From positions 1 through 64,000 of the forward strand of contig NZ_BJYM01000025.1 of NCBI RefSeq assembly GCF_007991515.1: DNA of 64,000 bases. Direction: 5' to 3'. The stretch's first letter is position 1, and every line of letters starts with the position of its first letter. Position numbers and translations under genes: made by a program. The notes under the pieces are model-generated. The model made no database searches. It had not been told where the DNA came from and saw only the letters and a program-made list of their open reading frames with translations. This stretch comes from Oceanobacillus sojae (GTDB lineage: Bacteria; Bacillota; Bacilli; Bacillales; Amphibacillaceae). Shown piece after piece: positions 25,558-34,250 of the stretch.

Positions 25558-26778
25558 CTATTTAATAATTTGAACACGTTTAATATAGCGTCCATCTACT
25601 TCTAAGATGCAAAAGGTTAAATTCTCGCGTTCAAGAACATCTCCTTCTTCCGGGAAGGTAGTGAAATTTCTCAATATATATGCTGCAAGTACATCATCTT
25701 CTTCTGGGATATCCGTATCAAATGTATTGTTTAACTGATGCAGCGTAATCTTCCCATCACAGATAATTTCCGTTTCTGTCTGTTTTTCAATCAAAGCATC
25801 CTCTTCTATGTCTGTCTCATCTTCAATTTCCTGTCCAATCATCACTTCAATAATATCCTCTTGTGTTACAATACCTTCTGTACCGCCATATTCATCCAAA
25901 ACAATGGCCATATGCTTTTTTTCCTCCAGCATTTTATGAAATACCCATTCGGTATTATTAAATTCATACACACGAAGCGGATCCATATCACTATAATTTG
26001 CCAGCGTTTTTTCTTTGTCATCGCTCCAGGCAATTAAGTATTTGGAATGAAAAACCCCGACAATATCATCGACATCCTCTCCAAAAACCGGATATCGTGT
26101 AAACGGACTGGAAAGAACTAATTCTTTGACCTCCTGGTAGCTTGCTTCATGCTCCAGACCGACAATTTCGACACGGGGGGTTTTAAGAACATCCTTTACA
26201 TTCAAATGATAAAAATCAAATACACCTCGAATCCGTGATGACTCCTCTTTTTGAAAAGCTCCTTCTGAGTCTGCAATATCAACAATTGCCCGCAGTTCTT
26301 CCTTGGAAACAGATTCAGCCTGTACTTCTCCTTTGGATAGTGCATTGGTAATCAAGCTTGTCAATCCATTTAATAAAAAGGTGACTGGTTTAAGGATAAA
26401 TACAACCGCCTGGATAATTGGGTATACGATAAATGAAATACGGTTTGGAAAACTGGCTGCCACAGATTTTGGCAAAACCTCTGAGAATACAATAATGGTG
26501 ACTGTAATAACAGCTGAAGCAATACCTATGTTCCAACCATAGTCTATTGCAATGATTGTAACCAGTGTAGGAAGGATAATATTTGCAATATTATTTCCAA
26601 TTAAAATAGCTGTAATAAATTCACTGGGCTTAGAAATAAGATGAAGAATTTTTTCTGCTTTTTTATTTCCATCGTTTGCCTTTGCCTGCAACTTAACTTT
26701 GTTTGCCGCAGTTAAGGCTGTTTCACTTCCTGAAAAGAAAAAAGAGACAAATAATAAGAAAATGATCGCAATGATCAC
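25558..26778 (-). CDS. CNNM/CorC-family membrane protein with CBS domains (hemolysin-like)
   Basis: The 406-residue protein has an N-terminal DUF21 (CNNM) membrane domain with about four helices (residues 1-135; FSGSETALTAANK motif). A CBS pair follows at about 200-320 (TRYPVFGEDVDDIVGVFHSK, VLDEYGGTEGIVTQED), then a C-terminal CorC/HlyC transporter-associated domain. Family members act in magnesium or cobalt export and homeostasis. It appears to be a single gene with its own start region. The hemolysin name is historical. Confidence 0.9.
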   Translation of the reverse strand: MIIAIIFLLFVSFFFSGSETALTAANKVKLQAKANDGNKKAEKILHLISKPSEFITAILIGNNIANIILPTLVTIIAIDYGWNIGIASAVITVTIIVFSEVLPKSVAASFPNRISFIVYPIIQAVVFILKPVTFLLNGLTSLITNALSKGEVQAESVSKEELRAIVDIADSEGAFQKEESSRIRGVFDFYHLNVKDVLKTPRVEIVGLEHEASYQEVKELVLSSPFTRYPVFGEDVDDIVGVFHSKYLIAWSDDKEKTLANYSDMDPLRVYEFNNTEWVFHKMLEEKKHMAIVLDEYGGTEGIVTQEDIIEVMIGQEIEDETDIEEDALIEKQTETEIICDGKITLHQLNNTFDTDIPEEDDVLAAYILRNFTTFPEEGDVLERENLTFCILEVDGRYIKRVQIIK

Positions 26779-26843
26779 GAGTAAATTCCTCCTAAATAAG
26801 ATAAAGTTTTTAGTGTGCTGATAATGCTTTCTAAGTAGAGATA

Positions 26844-26879
26844 AAAAGATAGCTTTCCTCGATTTGAAAACTATCTTTT
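26844..26879 (-). terminator. Terminator of the TraB-family gene
   Basis: AAAAGATAG (26844-26852) pairs with CTATCTTTT (26871-26879). It lies just after the TraB-family stop codon, before the CNNM gene. Confidence 0.75.
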
Positions 26880-26908
26880 CTATACTTGTCGGGTCTTAAA
26901 ATTTATAT

Positions 26909-28078
26909 TTATAATAAATTCTGAATGAACACCCGGATAACATCCGCTCCGCCGATAAGTGTTCCTAAGGAGCTTCCAATATTGGCAAATACGACAACAA
27001 GCAGAATGCGTGTTACTTTGTTATTCCAGAAGCCTTTTACAGAATGCACATCATCTGCTAATGAATCAAAATCTCCTACATTTGGCCGCTTAATATAAGC
27101 CTGAACGAATCCTGCAAACCACCCGGCTGCAAGTAATGGATTCAGCGAAGTAAATGGCGCTGCGACAAATGCTGTTAAAGCAGCTAATGGATGCGCCAAC
27201 GCTACAAATGCTCCGATAGCTGAGAGCGAGCCATTCCATAGCACCCAGCTGATTGTTTGTTGCCAGCCTGCGGACGGGTTCATCATAAATGTATAAGCAA
27301 TAACCCCAATAATTAGAATAGGGATTGTCCATCCGATTACTTTCGGCCACTTTGATTTTGGCGGGCGCTCCCGCAGCTTTTCTAAATCCTGTTCTTTTTC
27401 AATTTCTTTTGTAATACCTGGAACATGCGCAGCGCCAAGTATAGCTACAACCTTCTCACCCGGAGCTTCTTTAATTTTTTGTGATAAATACTGGTCCCGT
27501 TCATCAATTAATGGCTTCTTTAAGTCTGGAAAATGCTCGGTAAACTCCTGAAGCATCGCATTAATCGTATCCTGCTGCTTCATTTTTTCTAATTCTTCTT
27601 CAGAAATTTCCTCTCTGCTGAAAATACTTCCAAATACCTGCATTAGCAGCATTGCCTTTCCTTTAAAGCTGATGTTTCCCCAAATTCTTGAGAATGTAAT
27701 TTGAATATCCCGATCAGCTAAAACAAGCTCTGCACCTGTTTCTTCTGCAGATTCTATACCTTGTATCATTTCTTCTCCCGGGCGAATGCCGAATTGCTTA
27801 GCCATCCGCTTCTGAAAGGAAGAAACCGCCAAGTTCATTAATAGCATCACTGCTTTTTTATCCCGGATGACTTGAAAGATATCTGTGTTTTTCCATTTAT
27901 TATTATCCTTCACAGATTGAAAACGCTGGGCGTCCAGCTCAATACATACAGAATCTGGATGCTCTCTTTCAATGACTTCCTTAACCTGCTCCGCACTATT
28001 TTTCGAAACATGGGCTGTCCCAATTAAAATATATTCTTTCCCATTTAAATGGATTCTTGTGATATTCTCCTCACTCAT
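26909..28078 (-). CDS. TraB/PrgY-family protein
   Basis: The 389-residue protein has a soluble TraB domain (residues 1-220) with the family motif GTAHVS near residue 20, ELD near 48 and a second GAAHVPG around 206. At least four transmembrane segments follow in the C-terminal half. PrgY of Enterococcus limits peptide pheromone activity, and the domain resembles metal-dependent proteases. The role in bacilli is not established. It looks like a single gene. Confidence 0.85.
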   Translation of the reverse strand: MSEENITRIHLNGKEYILIGTAHVSKNSAEQVKEVIEREHPDSVCIELDAQRFQSVKDNNKWKNTDIFQVIRDKKAVMLLMNLAVSSFQKRMAKQFGIRPGEEMIQGIESAEETGAELVLADRDIQITFSRIWGNISFKGKAMLLMQVFGSIFSREEISEEELEKMKQQDTINAMLQEFTEHFPDLKKPLIDERDQYLSQKIKEAPGEKVVAILGAAHVPGITKEIEKEQDLEKLRERPPKSKWPKVIGWTIPILIIGVIAYTFMMNPSAGWQQTISWVLWNGSLSAIGAFVALAHPLAALTAFVAAPFTSLNPLLAAGWFAGFVQAYIKRPNVGDFDSLADDVHSVKGFWNNKVTRILLVVVFANIGSSLGTLIGGADVIRVFIQNLL

Positions 28079-28233
28079 GTACCATCCTTCTTCCTGCTAT
28101 GATAAAATCCAAAGCATTGTTCCTTTTTAAAGTTTGTATAACCTATTGTAATACATTTTCAACAAATAATTAAACATCAGCTCACAAATAACGTATGATA
28201 TAGGAAGTAAGATAATAAAATGATTAAAAGTGC

Positions 28234-28293
28234 ATGTTCAAAAAGCTGTCAGAGGAAGTCTTACAGGTTCATGTGAAATGCCTTTTTGAACAT
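28234..28293. repeat. Structured inverted-repeat element upstream of the GNAT gene
   Basis: ATGTTCAAAAAG (28234-28245) is perfectly inverted at 28282-28293. The 36-base interior can form two further small stems, CTGT...ACAG and TTCA-TG-TGAA, giving a three-way-junction shape. It is not followed by a T-run. It lies about 35 bases before the acetyltransferase start and could be a mobile mini-repeat or a structured leader. Confidence 0.6.
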
Positions 28294-28327
28294 CCTCTAA
28301 AAAAGACACAAATATGGAGGATTACTT

Positions 28328-28870
28328 ATGTTTCACTATCAAATAAATGAAGATTTGGTGATACGGCAGCTGCAAATGTCCGATGCGAATGCCTTATTTA
28401 GAACGGTAGAAAAATCCAGAGGCGAACTTCGTGAATGGCTTCCCTGGATTGAAACGACAAAAAAACCGGCGGATTGCTTAGCCTTTATTGATTTATGTCT
28501 TCAGGGCGCCCAGCGCAGACAGTCGCTCAATCTTGGTATTTTTAATCAGGATAAGCTTATTGGCTGTGTGAATTATAATTTTATTGATTGGCAAAATGGC
28601 AGCACCTCCATTGGTTACTGGTTAGATCCCGACTATCAAGGAAAGGGTGTTATGACAGCAGCTGTTCAAGTGTTGATTGATTATGCTTTTTACACATTAC
28701 AGCTAAATCGGGTTGAAATCCGGGCAGCAACACATAATAAAAAAAGCAGAGCCATTCCAGAACGGCTCCGTTTTCAAAAAGAGGGCATTATCCGGCAGGG
28801 AGAATGGTTATACGATCATTATGAAGATTTAGTTGTTTATGGGCTCTTGGCAAGAGAATGGACACATTAA
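28328..28870 (+). CDS. GNAT acetyltransferase, RimJ/RimL/YdaF type
   Basis: The 180-residue protein has the GNAT fold of ribosomal-protein and amino-sugar N-acetyltransferases. The acetyl-CoA loop is DPDYQGKGVMTAAVQ (about 98-112), followed by LNRVEIRAATHNKKSRAIPERLRFQKEG, the standard motif A/B region of YdaF-type enzymes. The ribosome site is ATGGAGGA. The acceptor is unknown. It is a single gene, following a structured inverted-repeat element. Confidence 0.9.
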   Translation: MFHYQINEDLVIRQLQMSDANALFRTVEKSRGELREWLPWIETTKKPADCLAFIDLCLQGAQRRQSLNLGIFNQDKLIGCVNYNFIDWQNGSTSIGYWLDPDYQGKGVMTAAVQVLIDYAFYTLQLNRVEIRAATHNKKSRAIPERLRFQKEGIIRQGEWLYDHYEDLVVYGLLAREWTH

Positions 28871-28902
28871 TACTTTAAAATACAACAATTTTTGACACTG
28901 CT

Positions 28903-29226
28903 TTATTTCTGCGTTTCTCTCATTTTCACTTCAATAATTTCTTTTGTACTGGTTTTAAAATAAATATCAATAATCACGCCAAATTCTTTTTCCTTACCGA
29001 CCAGCCATAGCTTAAATGTTTCGACAGTTTGTTCTCCTTCTGTTTGTCTGCCTACATGCAAATAATCTACAATTTTATCTTGAGGATATTTCGCCTTGAC
29101 TTCTTTCATGGCAACCTGTCCCCATTCTGCATATTCCGGTTCTTCTGCATTCACCCATGTCCCGATCAGCAAAGGAATGATAATAATACCGGCAAAAATA
29201 AGCGCTCGATACATTCGGTTCATCAT
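28903..29226 (-). CDS. Secreted DUF3889-like protein (YqzG-like)
   Basis: The 107-residue protein begins with a signal peptide (hydrophobic residues about 8-25, cleavage near VNAEE). A small alpha/beta domain follows, with WGQVAMKEVKAKYP and ETFKLWLVGKEKEFGVIIDIYF. It resembles the small secreted Bacillus protein YqzG, which I recall under DUF3889. Function is unknown. The gene converges with the GNAT gene 32 bases away. The ribosome site is GGAGGTGG. Confidence 0.75.
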   Translation of the reverse strand: MMNRMYRALIFAGIIIIPLLIGTWVNAEEPEYAEWGQVAMKEVKAKYPQDKIVDYLHVGRQTEGEQTVETFKLWLVGKEKEFGVIIDIYFKTSTKEIIEVKMRETQK

Positions 29227-29332
29227 GCCACCTCCTAATTAACATTAGCTTTTGTTATTTTTATGTTTTTATGCTAATCAGATGCTCGCATTTATTTCCC
29301 GGGAAATGGGCGCACTGCTTTTCTGTAAATAG

Positions 29333-29341
29333 TTATCCACA
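29333..29341 (+). promoter_or_regulatory. Isolated consensus DnaA box
   Basis: TTATCCACA, the perfect DnaA recognition 9-mer, lies in the gap between the ABC exporter and the DUF3889-like gene, about 2.3-2.7 kb from the larger cluster. Confidence 0.6.
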
Positions 29342-29378
29342 AGGCAATAACTCTATAATTTCTTGCAACGCTAAAAAA

Positions 29379-29404
29379 ACAGGCTGTGCTTTACCACAGC
29401 CTGT
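29379..29404 (-). terminator. Terminator of the ABC exporter gene
   Basis: ACAGGCTGTG (29379-29388) pairs perfectly with its complement at 29395-29404. On the minus strand it is followed by a run of seven T. Confidence 0.92.
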
Positions 29405-29408
29405 TCGA

Positions 29409-31124
29409 TTATTTCATCTGCACCCCATGCAGGTGAGCAAAGATACCTTTTTTCTGTAAGAGTTCCTCATGTGTTCCTTCTTCTTCAATGCCTTTTTTCG
29501 TCACAACCATAATGCGATCTGCCTCTTTAATTGTCGCAAGACGGTGGGCAATAACAAGTGTAGTACGGTCGGCTGCAAGCTCGTTCAATGCTTTTTGAAT
29601 GATCATCTCTGTTTCTGTATCAAGTGCAGAGGTGGCTTCATCCAAAATTAGGATTGGTGGATTTTTCAAGAACATACGCGCAATCGCTATACGCTGTTTT
29701 TGACCTCCTGACAGCTTCAGTCCCCGCTCTCCGACCTGTGTTTCGTAACCGTCTGGAAGCTCATTGATAAAATCTTCCATATGTGCACGTTTGGCCGCAA
29801 GCTCTATTTCCTCATTCGTTGCTTCTAAATTACCATAAGCAATATTCTCACGCAGCGTTCCAGTAAATAGAAATACATCCTGCTGAACAACACCTATATT
29901 GCTGCGGAGGGATTCCTTTGTCATATCCCGGATATCCATTCCATCAATCGTAATCGATCCCTCATTCACATCATAAAATCTTGGGATTAACGCAGAGATA
30001 GTGGTTTTCCCTGCCCCAGATGGTCCGACAAAAGCAACTGTTTCTCCTGGATTAATATGAAAGCTGATATCATTTAGAACAGGTTTTTTCGTTTTATCAT
30101 AGCTGAAGCCGACTTGATTAAATCGGATATCTCCTTTTAAATCACTGACTACTGTGGCATCCGGCTTGTCCTCGACGTCCGGATTCACTGCCATCATATC
30201 TGAAAAACGTTTGAAGCCTGCCATTCCTTTTGGATACAGCTCCAAGAGTGCTGTAATTTTATTAATCGGTGTTGTTAATACATTTACAAACAAGATAAAA
30301 CTGACTAATTCTCCATAGCTGAGACGATCCGTATAAGTGAACCAGGCACCTACTACAAGTACAAGCAGTGTCATTAAACGCATAAGCAGGAAAATATTCG
30401 AATGAACAATTCCCATTATTTTATACGCTCCTACCTTCACAAGGCGGAACTTTTCATTATTCTCCTGGAAGCGTTCCTTCTCAAATTCTTCATTTGTAAA
30501 GGATTGTACAACGCGCACACCTGAAACAGCGTCTTCTATCCTCGCATTAACTCCCGCAATATTTGCATACATTTTCCTCCATGCCTTATTCATGCGAATG
30601 TTTCCAAACGTAATAAGGAAAATCAATAGAGGTACAGTAATAAGAACAATAAGTGCTAAAACTGGATTAATAGTGAACATAATAAAGAATGCACCCATAA
30701 ATGTCATAATCGAGATAAAGAAATCCTCTGGACCATGATGAGCCAGCTCTCCTAAATCGAATAAATCGTTGGTAATACGGCTCATAATATGACCTGTTTT
30801 CGTATTATCAAAGAAACGAAAAGATTGTCTCTGTACCTGATAGAATAAATCCCGGCGCATGTCTGTTTCTATATTAATACCGAGCTTATGCCCTAAATAG
30901 GAAACAACATATTGCAAGTAAGTACTGATAATATAAATAATCAACAGCAATACAGAGGTGACAACAATAGCATTCCAGTCCTGACCAGGCAACAGCTGAT
31001 CGATAAACCACTGAACAGCTACCGGAAATGCCAATTCAAGCAGTGCTACAACTACTGCAGCTGAGAAATCTATAATAAATAACCGCTTATGTGGTTTATA
31101 ATATGAAAAAAATTGACGCAGCAT
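29409..31124 (-). CDS. ABC exporter, fused membrane and ATPase domains (YfiB/YgaD-like)
   Basis: The 571-residue half-transporter has six transmembrane helices in residues 1-310. The nucleotide-binding domain carries Walker A GPSGAGKTT near 370, the signature LSGGQKQR near 477, Walker B LILDEATSALD and the H-loop VIAHRLATI. It will work as a dimer to export lipids, peptides or drugs; the substrate is unknown. It has its own terminator and appears to be a single gene. Confidence 0.92.
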   Translation of the reverse strand: MLRQFFSYYKPHKRLFIIDFSAAVVVALLELAFPVAVQWFIDQLLPGQDWNAIVVTSVLLLIIYIISTYLQYVVSYLGHKLGINIETDMRRDLFYQVQRQSFRFFDNTKTGHIMSRITNDLFDLGELAHHGPEDFFISIMTFMGAFFIMFTINPVLALIVLITVPLLIFLITFGNIRMNKAWRKMYANIAGVNARIEDAVSGVRVVQSFTNEEFEKERFQENNEKFRLVKVGAYKIMGIVHSNIFLLMRLMTLLVLVVGAWFTYTDRLSYGELVSFILFVNVLTTPINKITALLELYPKGMAGFKRFSDMMAVNPDVEDKPDATVVSDLKGDIRFNQVGFSYDKTKKPVLNDISFHINPGETVAFVGPSGAGKTTISALIPRFYDVNEGSITIDGMDIRDMTKESLRSNIGVVQQDVFLFTGTLRENIAYGNLEATNEEIELAAKRAHMEDFINELPDGYETQVGERGLKLSGGQKQRIAIARMFLKNPPILILDEATSALDTETEMIIQKALNELAADRTTLVIAHRLATIKEADRIMVVTKKGIEEEGTHEELLQKKGIFAHLHGVQMK

Positions 31125-31396
31125 TCTTATCTCCCTTTCTTTTGTTTTTTTATAATGGTAAGCACATATTAATGAATTATATATTTAATCTCTTATGAAA
31201 ACAATATACTTAACTTCATATTCGAATAAAAAACGCAGGCCACAGCCGATTTTAAAATGCAGAGACTTACTCGAAATCTTAATTTGCAGTCTAATTTAGC
31301 TGCCCTTGAATAAGAATAAAATTCCGCTAAAATGATACTTTTCCAATGTACTGAGAAAGTTTGTCCCAGTCCGTGCATACCATTAAAAAAGGGGGG

Positions 31397-31412
31397 CGTT
31401 TCACGTGAAACC
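31397..31412. promoter_or_regulatory. parS: parS centromere-like site
   Basis: CGTTTCACGTGAAACC matches the bacterial parS consensus TGTTTCACGTGAAACA at the inner 14 positions, a perfect palindrome at 31398-31411; only the outermost bases differ. ParB (Spo0J) binds such sites near the origin for chromosome segregation and SMC loading. Here the site overlaps the GTG start codon (31405-31407) of the DoxX-like gene. Confidence 0.85.
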
Positions 31413-31776
31413 AATGAAGCTTATTTGCTATCTGGTGGGGTTTGTTTTTCTCGTTTCCGGACTGATGAAATTTATAGACCTGTCGATGGTCAGCAGTTTT
31501 GAACAGATGGGGGTGCCTTTATCTAATTATGTTTATTTTTTTATAGCTCTTTTCGAAGTGATGGCGGGGATGCTATTAATCGGCAGAATATTTATCCACA
31601 TATCCATTATTCCGCTTATCTTTATTATGCTTGGTGCACTCTTTTTTACAAAGGTGCCTGTTCTGACTGGCGATGGAGTATTCGCATTTCTCTTTGCATC
31701 GCGATTAGATATTACGTTACTTATATTGCTCATCCTCCTTTGGACACAACGCAAGGAAAAAGAAGCCTTTACTTAA
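31405..31776 (+). CDS. Small DoxX-like membrane protein
   Basis: The 123-residue protein has four predicted transmembrane helices and a DoxX-like layout (FLVSGLMKFID, then FEQMGVPLSNY, then ALFEVMAGMLL). Its role is unknown; DoxX relatives are membrane redox or quinone-associated proteins. I keep the GTG start at 31405 because the AAAAAAGGGGGG site ends eight bases upstream, whereas ATG 31414 would be 17 away. Start codon and parS overlap. A consensus DnaA box (31592-31600) lies inside the coding region. Confidence 0.75.
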   Translation: MKPMKLICYLVGFVFLVSGLMKFIDLSMVSSFEQMGVPLSNYVYFFIALFEVMAGMLLIGRIFIHISIIPLIFIMLGALFFTKVPVLTGDGVFAFLFASRLDITLLILLILLWTQRKEKEAFT

Positions 31777-31986
31777 CTTTCCCACAACCAGATTGTGGAC
31801 AACATCTGTGTAATTCTAAAAACCTGTATATATCCTATGGATAAACCAACTTTATCCACAATTATATCCACATATGCACAAATGTTCGCCGTTATCTTGT
31901 ATAGGAACATGTTTTCCACACTAAATATAGAAAAAAGAATAATATTTATCCACCGTTTGTGCATAATTCTTTATTTCTGTGGATAA
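31592..31986. promoter_or_regulatory. DnaA-box cluster
   Basis: Three perfect TTATCCACA boxes occur: 31592-31600 and 31852-31860 on the plus strand, 31978-31986 on the minus strand. Five one-mismatch boxes lie between the last two or near them: 31794-31802, 31836-31844, 31864-31872, 31912-31920 and 31946-31954. Seven of the eight fall in a 193-base gene-free, AT-rich stretch between the DoxX-like gene and htrA. In B. subtilis, DnaA-box clusters outside oriC, one of them as I recall by yydA near htrA, bind DnaA and restrain initiation. Confidence 0.75.
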
Positions 31987-32000
31987 TTAACAAACACAAA

Positions 32001-32033
32001 AAGAATGGATGATTCTTCTTTTCATCCATTCTT
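32001..32033 (-). terminator. Terminator of the htrA gene
   Basis: AAGAATGGATGA (32001-32012) pairs perfectly with its complement at 32022-32033, followed on the minus strand by TTTTTG. Confidence 0.88.
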
Positions 32034-32039
32034 CTCTCA

Positions 32040-33257
32040 TTATTCTTGAACCTCCAGCACAATCTCCGTTTGATTAAGCTCCCCGTCCCGATAATAGTCT
32101 ACTTTTATATGATCTCCAACGTCTTTCTGCTCATAAAGGATTTTTCGCAAATCAATCGTGTTATACACAGGCTCGCCATCTAACGCTACAATGACATCAT
32201 ATTGTTCAATACCTGCTTTATCCGCTGGAGATGCGTTTTCCACACTCCATACATATACACCGCCATCTACTTCTAATGGCAGCTGCAAAGTATTTCTCCA
32301 TTCATACTGAGGCAGCTCCTCAATTGAATAAATCTCTACACCTAAAAATGGACGGACGACTTCACCATGCTCCTCCAGCTCCTGCATAACAGGAAGAGCA
32401 CTATCAATTGGAATCGCAAATCCTATCCCCTCTACTGCTTCTTCATTAATTTTCATGGAATTAATCCCAATTAATTGTCCATATAAGTTAATCAGTGCTC
32501 CGCCACTATTTCCCGGATTAATCGCTGCATCTGTCTGAACAACTTCTGCCTGCCAGTCAGGCTGCCCATCAAAATTAAAATCCATTGGAATTGTGCGCTC
32601 TGTTCCACTGATTACTCCTTGGGTAACTGTGCTCGATAAGTATGCTCCTAACGGGTTTCCAATAGCAATCGCGGGCTCTCCCACTTTTAAATTTGCTGAA
32701 GAGCCTACTTCCATTGCCTTATCTTTATTTCCACTCTCCATTTTAAGTACTGCTAAGTCTGTAAATAAATCACTTCCAATAATATCTGCTTCCATATGTG
32801 TATCATCATACATAATAACTTCCACTGCATCTGCATCTTCAATAACATGGTGGTTTGTTACAATATACGTTTCACCATTCTCTACTTTATAAATAACACC
32901 TGACCCAGTCCCTGCTTCAATACCATCTGCACCGGCTCCCCATGAAACATTCTGCTGAATATTGGTAATGCCGACTACAGCCGGGGTTACTTGTTCAATA
33001 ATATCTGTCAGCTGCGTGGAGACATCTACCTGCATTGGCTGACCTGCTGAATCATCATTGCTACCGGAAGTCTCATTGTTTTCTTCTTCAGCAAGATTTG
33101 CCTGCTCAGTTTTCTCATTATTAAGAAAATCAGGGTTAATAAGCATCACAAGTATTCCACCAATGATAATACCTAATAATAGCGGGACAAGCCATTTATT
33201 TTTATTGCCTGGCGGCTGTGGTGGCTGTGGCTGATCCGGTTGATCATTATATTCCAT
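32040..33257 (-). CDS. HtrA-type membrane serine protease (HtrC/YyxA)
   Basis: The 405-residue protein has a short proline-rich cytoplasmic start, one transmembrane helix at about 22-41, an acidic linker, a trypsin-like domain and a C-terminal PDZ domain (about 290-400). The catalytic triad is His137 (TNHHV), Asp167 (FTDLAVLK) and Ser251 (NPGNSGGAL). It is an outer-surface quality-control protease linked to the WalRK wall-stress system. It lies downstream of walJ as in B. subtilis. A long hairpin between them suggests partly separate transcription. Confidence 0.92.
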   Translation of the reverse strand: MEYNDQPDQPQPPQPPGNKNKWLVPLLLGIIIGGILVMLINPDFLNNEKTEQANLAEEENNETSGSNDDSAGQPMQVDVSTQLTDIIEQVTPAVVGITNIQQNVSWGAGADGIEAGTGSGVIYKVENGETYIVTNHHVIEDADAVEVIMYDDTHMEADIIGSDLFTDLAVLKMESGNKDKAMEVGSSANLKVGEPAIAIGNPLGAYLSSTVTQGVISGTERTIPMDFNFDGQPDWQAEVVQTDAAINPGNSGGALINLYGQLIGINSMKINEEAVEGIGFAIPIDSALPVMQELEEHGEVVRPFLGVEIYSIEELPQYEWRNTLQLPLEVDGGVYVWSVENASPADKAGIEQYDVIVALDGEPVYNTIDLRKILYEQKDVGDHIKVDYYRDGELNQTEIVLEVQE

Positions 33258-33348
33258 ATATCCTTCTCCTTATCAATTTATCTACCTAAGTATTCCCAAA
33301 ATTCCTTTAGTACTAAACCCATAATTCCTACTTCTTTATTAAATAAAA

Positions 33349-33413
33349 AGGACTGCATTGGGCGGCTAATTTCAGTTTATGCATAAATGAAATTTTTATC
33401 CCAATACAGGCCT
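33349..33413 (-). terminator. Long hairpin between walJ and htrA
   Basis: AGGACTGCATTGGG (33349-33362) pairs with CCCAATACAGGCCT (33400-33413) with a few mismatches, around an inner AATTTCA/TGAAATT stem. On the minus strand it ends in CCTTTTTATTT, so it resembles a terminator or attenuator between walJ and htrA. Confidence 0.65.
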
Positions 33414-33446
33414 CTGTACCTTTTCCTTTGAGAAATTCTATCCCGT

Positions 33447-34250
33447 TCAGACACGCTCCGTTACAGTACTGACCTCGTAAAGCGGTGTTGGTGCTTCGGG
33501 GTCTGTATCATGCAGTTCTAATTCAATTCCCCGTTCAGCTAGAATCTGATTGACAGACATGCGCGCCAGATCCTTCATATTATTGTCTAAGCTAAGGTGA
33601 GCTAAATAAATCCGCTTGGTGCGGTTAGAGATAATATCCGCCAGAGCGAGGCCGGAATCTTCATTTGAAACGTGCCCGGAGTCTCCCAGAATACGTCGTT
33701 TTACATTCCATGGATAACGCCCCATCCGCAGCATCTCTACATCATGATTCGCCTCAAATATATAAGCATCTGCATCTTCGACAGTTTTCTTAATCCGTTC
33801 AGATACGTAGCCTAAATCTGTAACCAGTGCAACCTTTTGCCCGTTACTGCGAAAGGTATAAAACATTGGCTCTGCAGCATCATGAGATACACCAAAGGAT
33901 TCGACTTCTATATCACCAAAGCTCCGGATCGAATCCATATCGAATTGAAACTTTTGGTCAATTGTCAGTTTGCCAAGGGAATTATCCATTGCCTGCCATG
34001 TTTTCTCATTTGCATAGATAGGCAGATTATACTTTCGGGCAAAGATACCCAGACCTTTAATATGGTCACTATGCTCATGTGTTACAAGAATTCCGTCAAG
34101 ACGTGACGGATCAACATCAATCTCCCCAAAAAGTCCATCCATCTTTTTTCCGCTTAAGCCAGCGTCTACCAACAGGCGCTGCTGTTCTGATTCTATATAA
34201 AATGCGTTGCCTGTGCTCCCTGATGCAAGCACACTAAAACGTAAGGTCAT
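33447..34250 (-). CDS. walJ: WalJ (YycJ) metallo-beta-lactamase-fold protein
   Basis: The 267-residue protein has the metallo-beta-lactamase fold with the metal motif HEHSDH (about 57-62) and further ligands in SHDAAEP, FEANHD and the C-terminal HLSLDN. YycJ proteins act as nucleases or exonucleases and coordinate cell division and DNA repair with wall metabolism. The gene overlaps the walI stop by four bases and is last of the walRKHIJ set before htrA. Confidence 0.93.
   Translation of the reverse strand: MTLRFSVLASGSTGNAFYIESEQQRLLVDAGLSGKKMDGLFGEIDVDPSRLDGILVTHEHSDHIKGLGIFARKYNLPIYANEKTWQAMDNSLGKLTIDQKFQFDMDSIRSFGDIEVESFGVSHDAAEPMFYTFRSNGQKVALVTDLGYVSERIKKTVEDADAYIFEANHDVEMLRMGRYPWNVKRRILGDSGHVSNEDSGLALADIISNRTKRIYLAHLSLDNNMKDLARMSVNQILAERGIELELHDTDPEAPTPLYEVSTVTERV

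Noticed and set aside
25528-25605. GTG-started 25-codon plus-strand frame with AAGGAG upstream
   Set aside because: It runs into the 3' end of the convergent CNNM gene and has no homologue that I recognise, so chance is more likely.
31795-31986. Short frames on both strands in the DnaA-box region
   Set aside because: They are explained by the repeated TTATCCACA-type boxes; none has a ribosome site or protein-like sequence.
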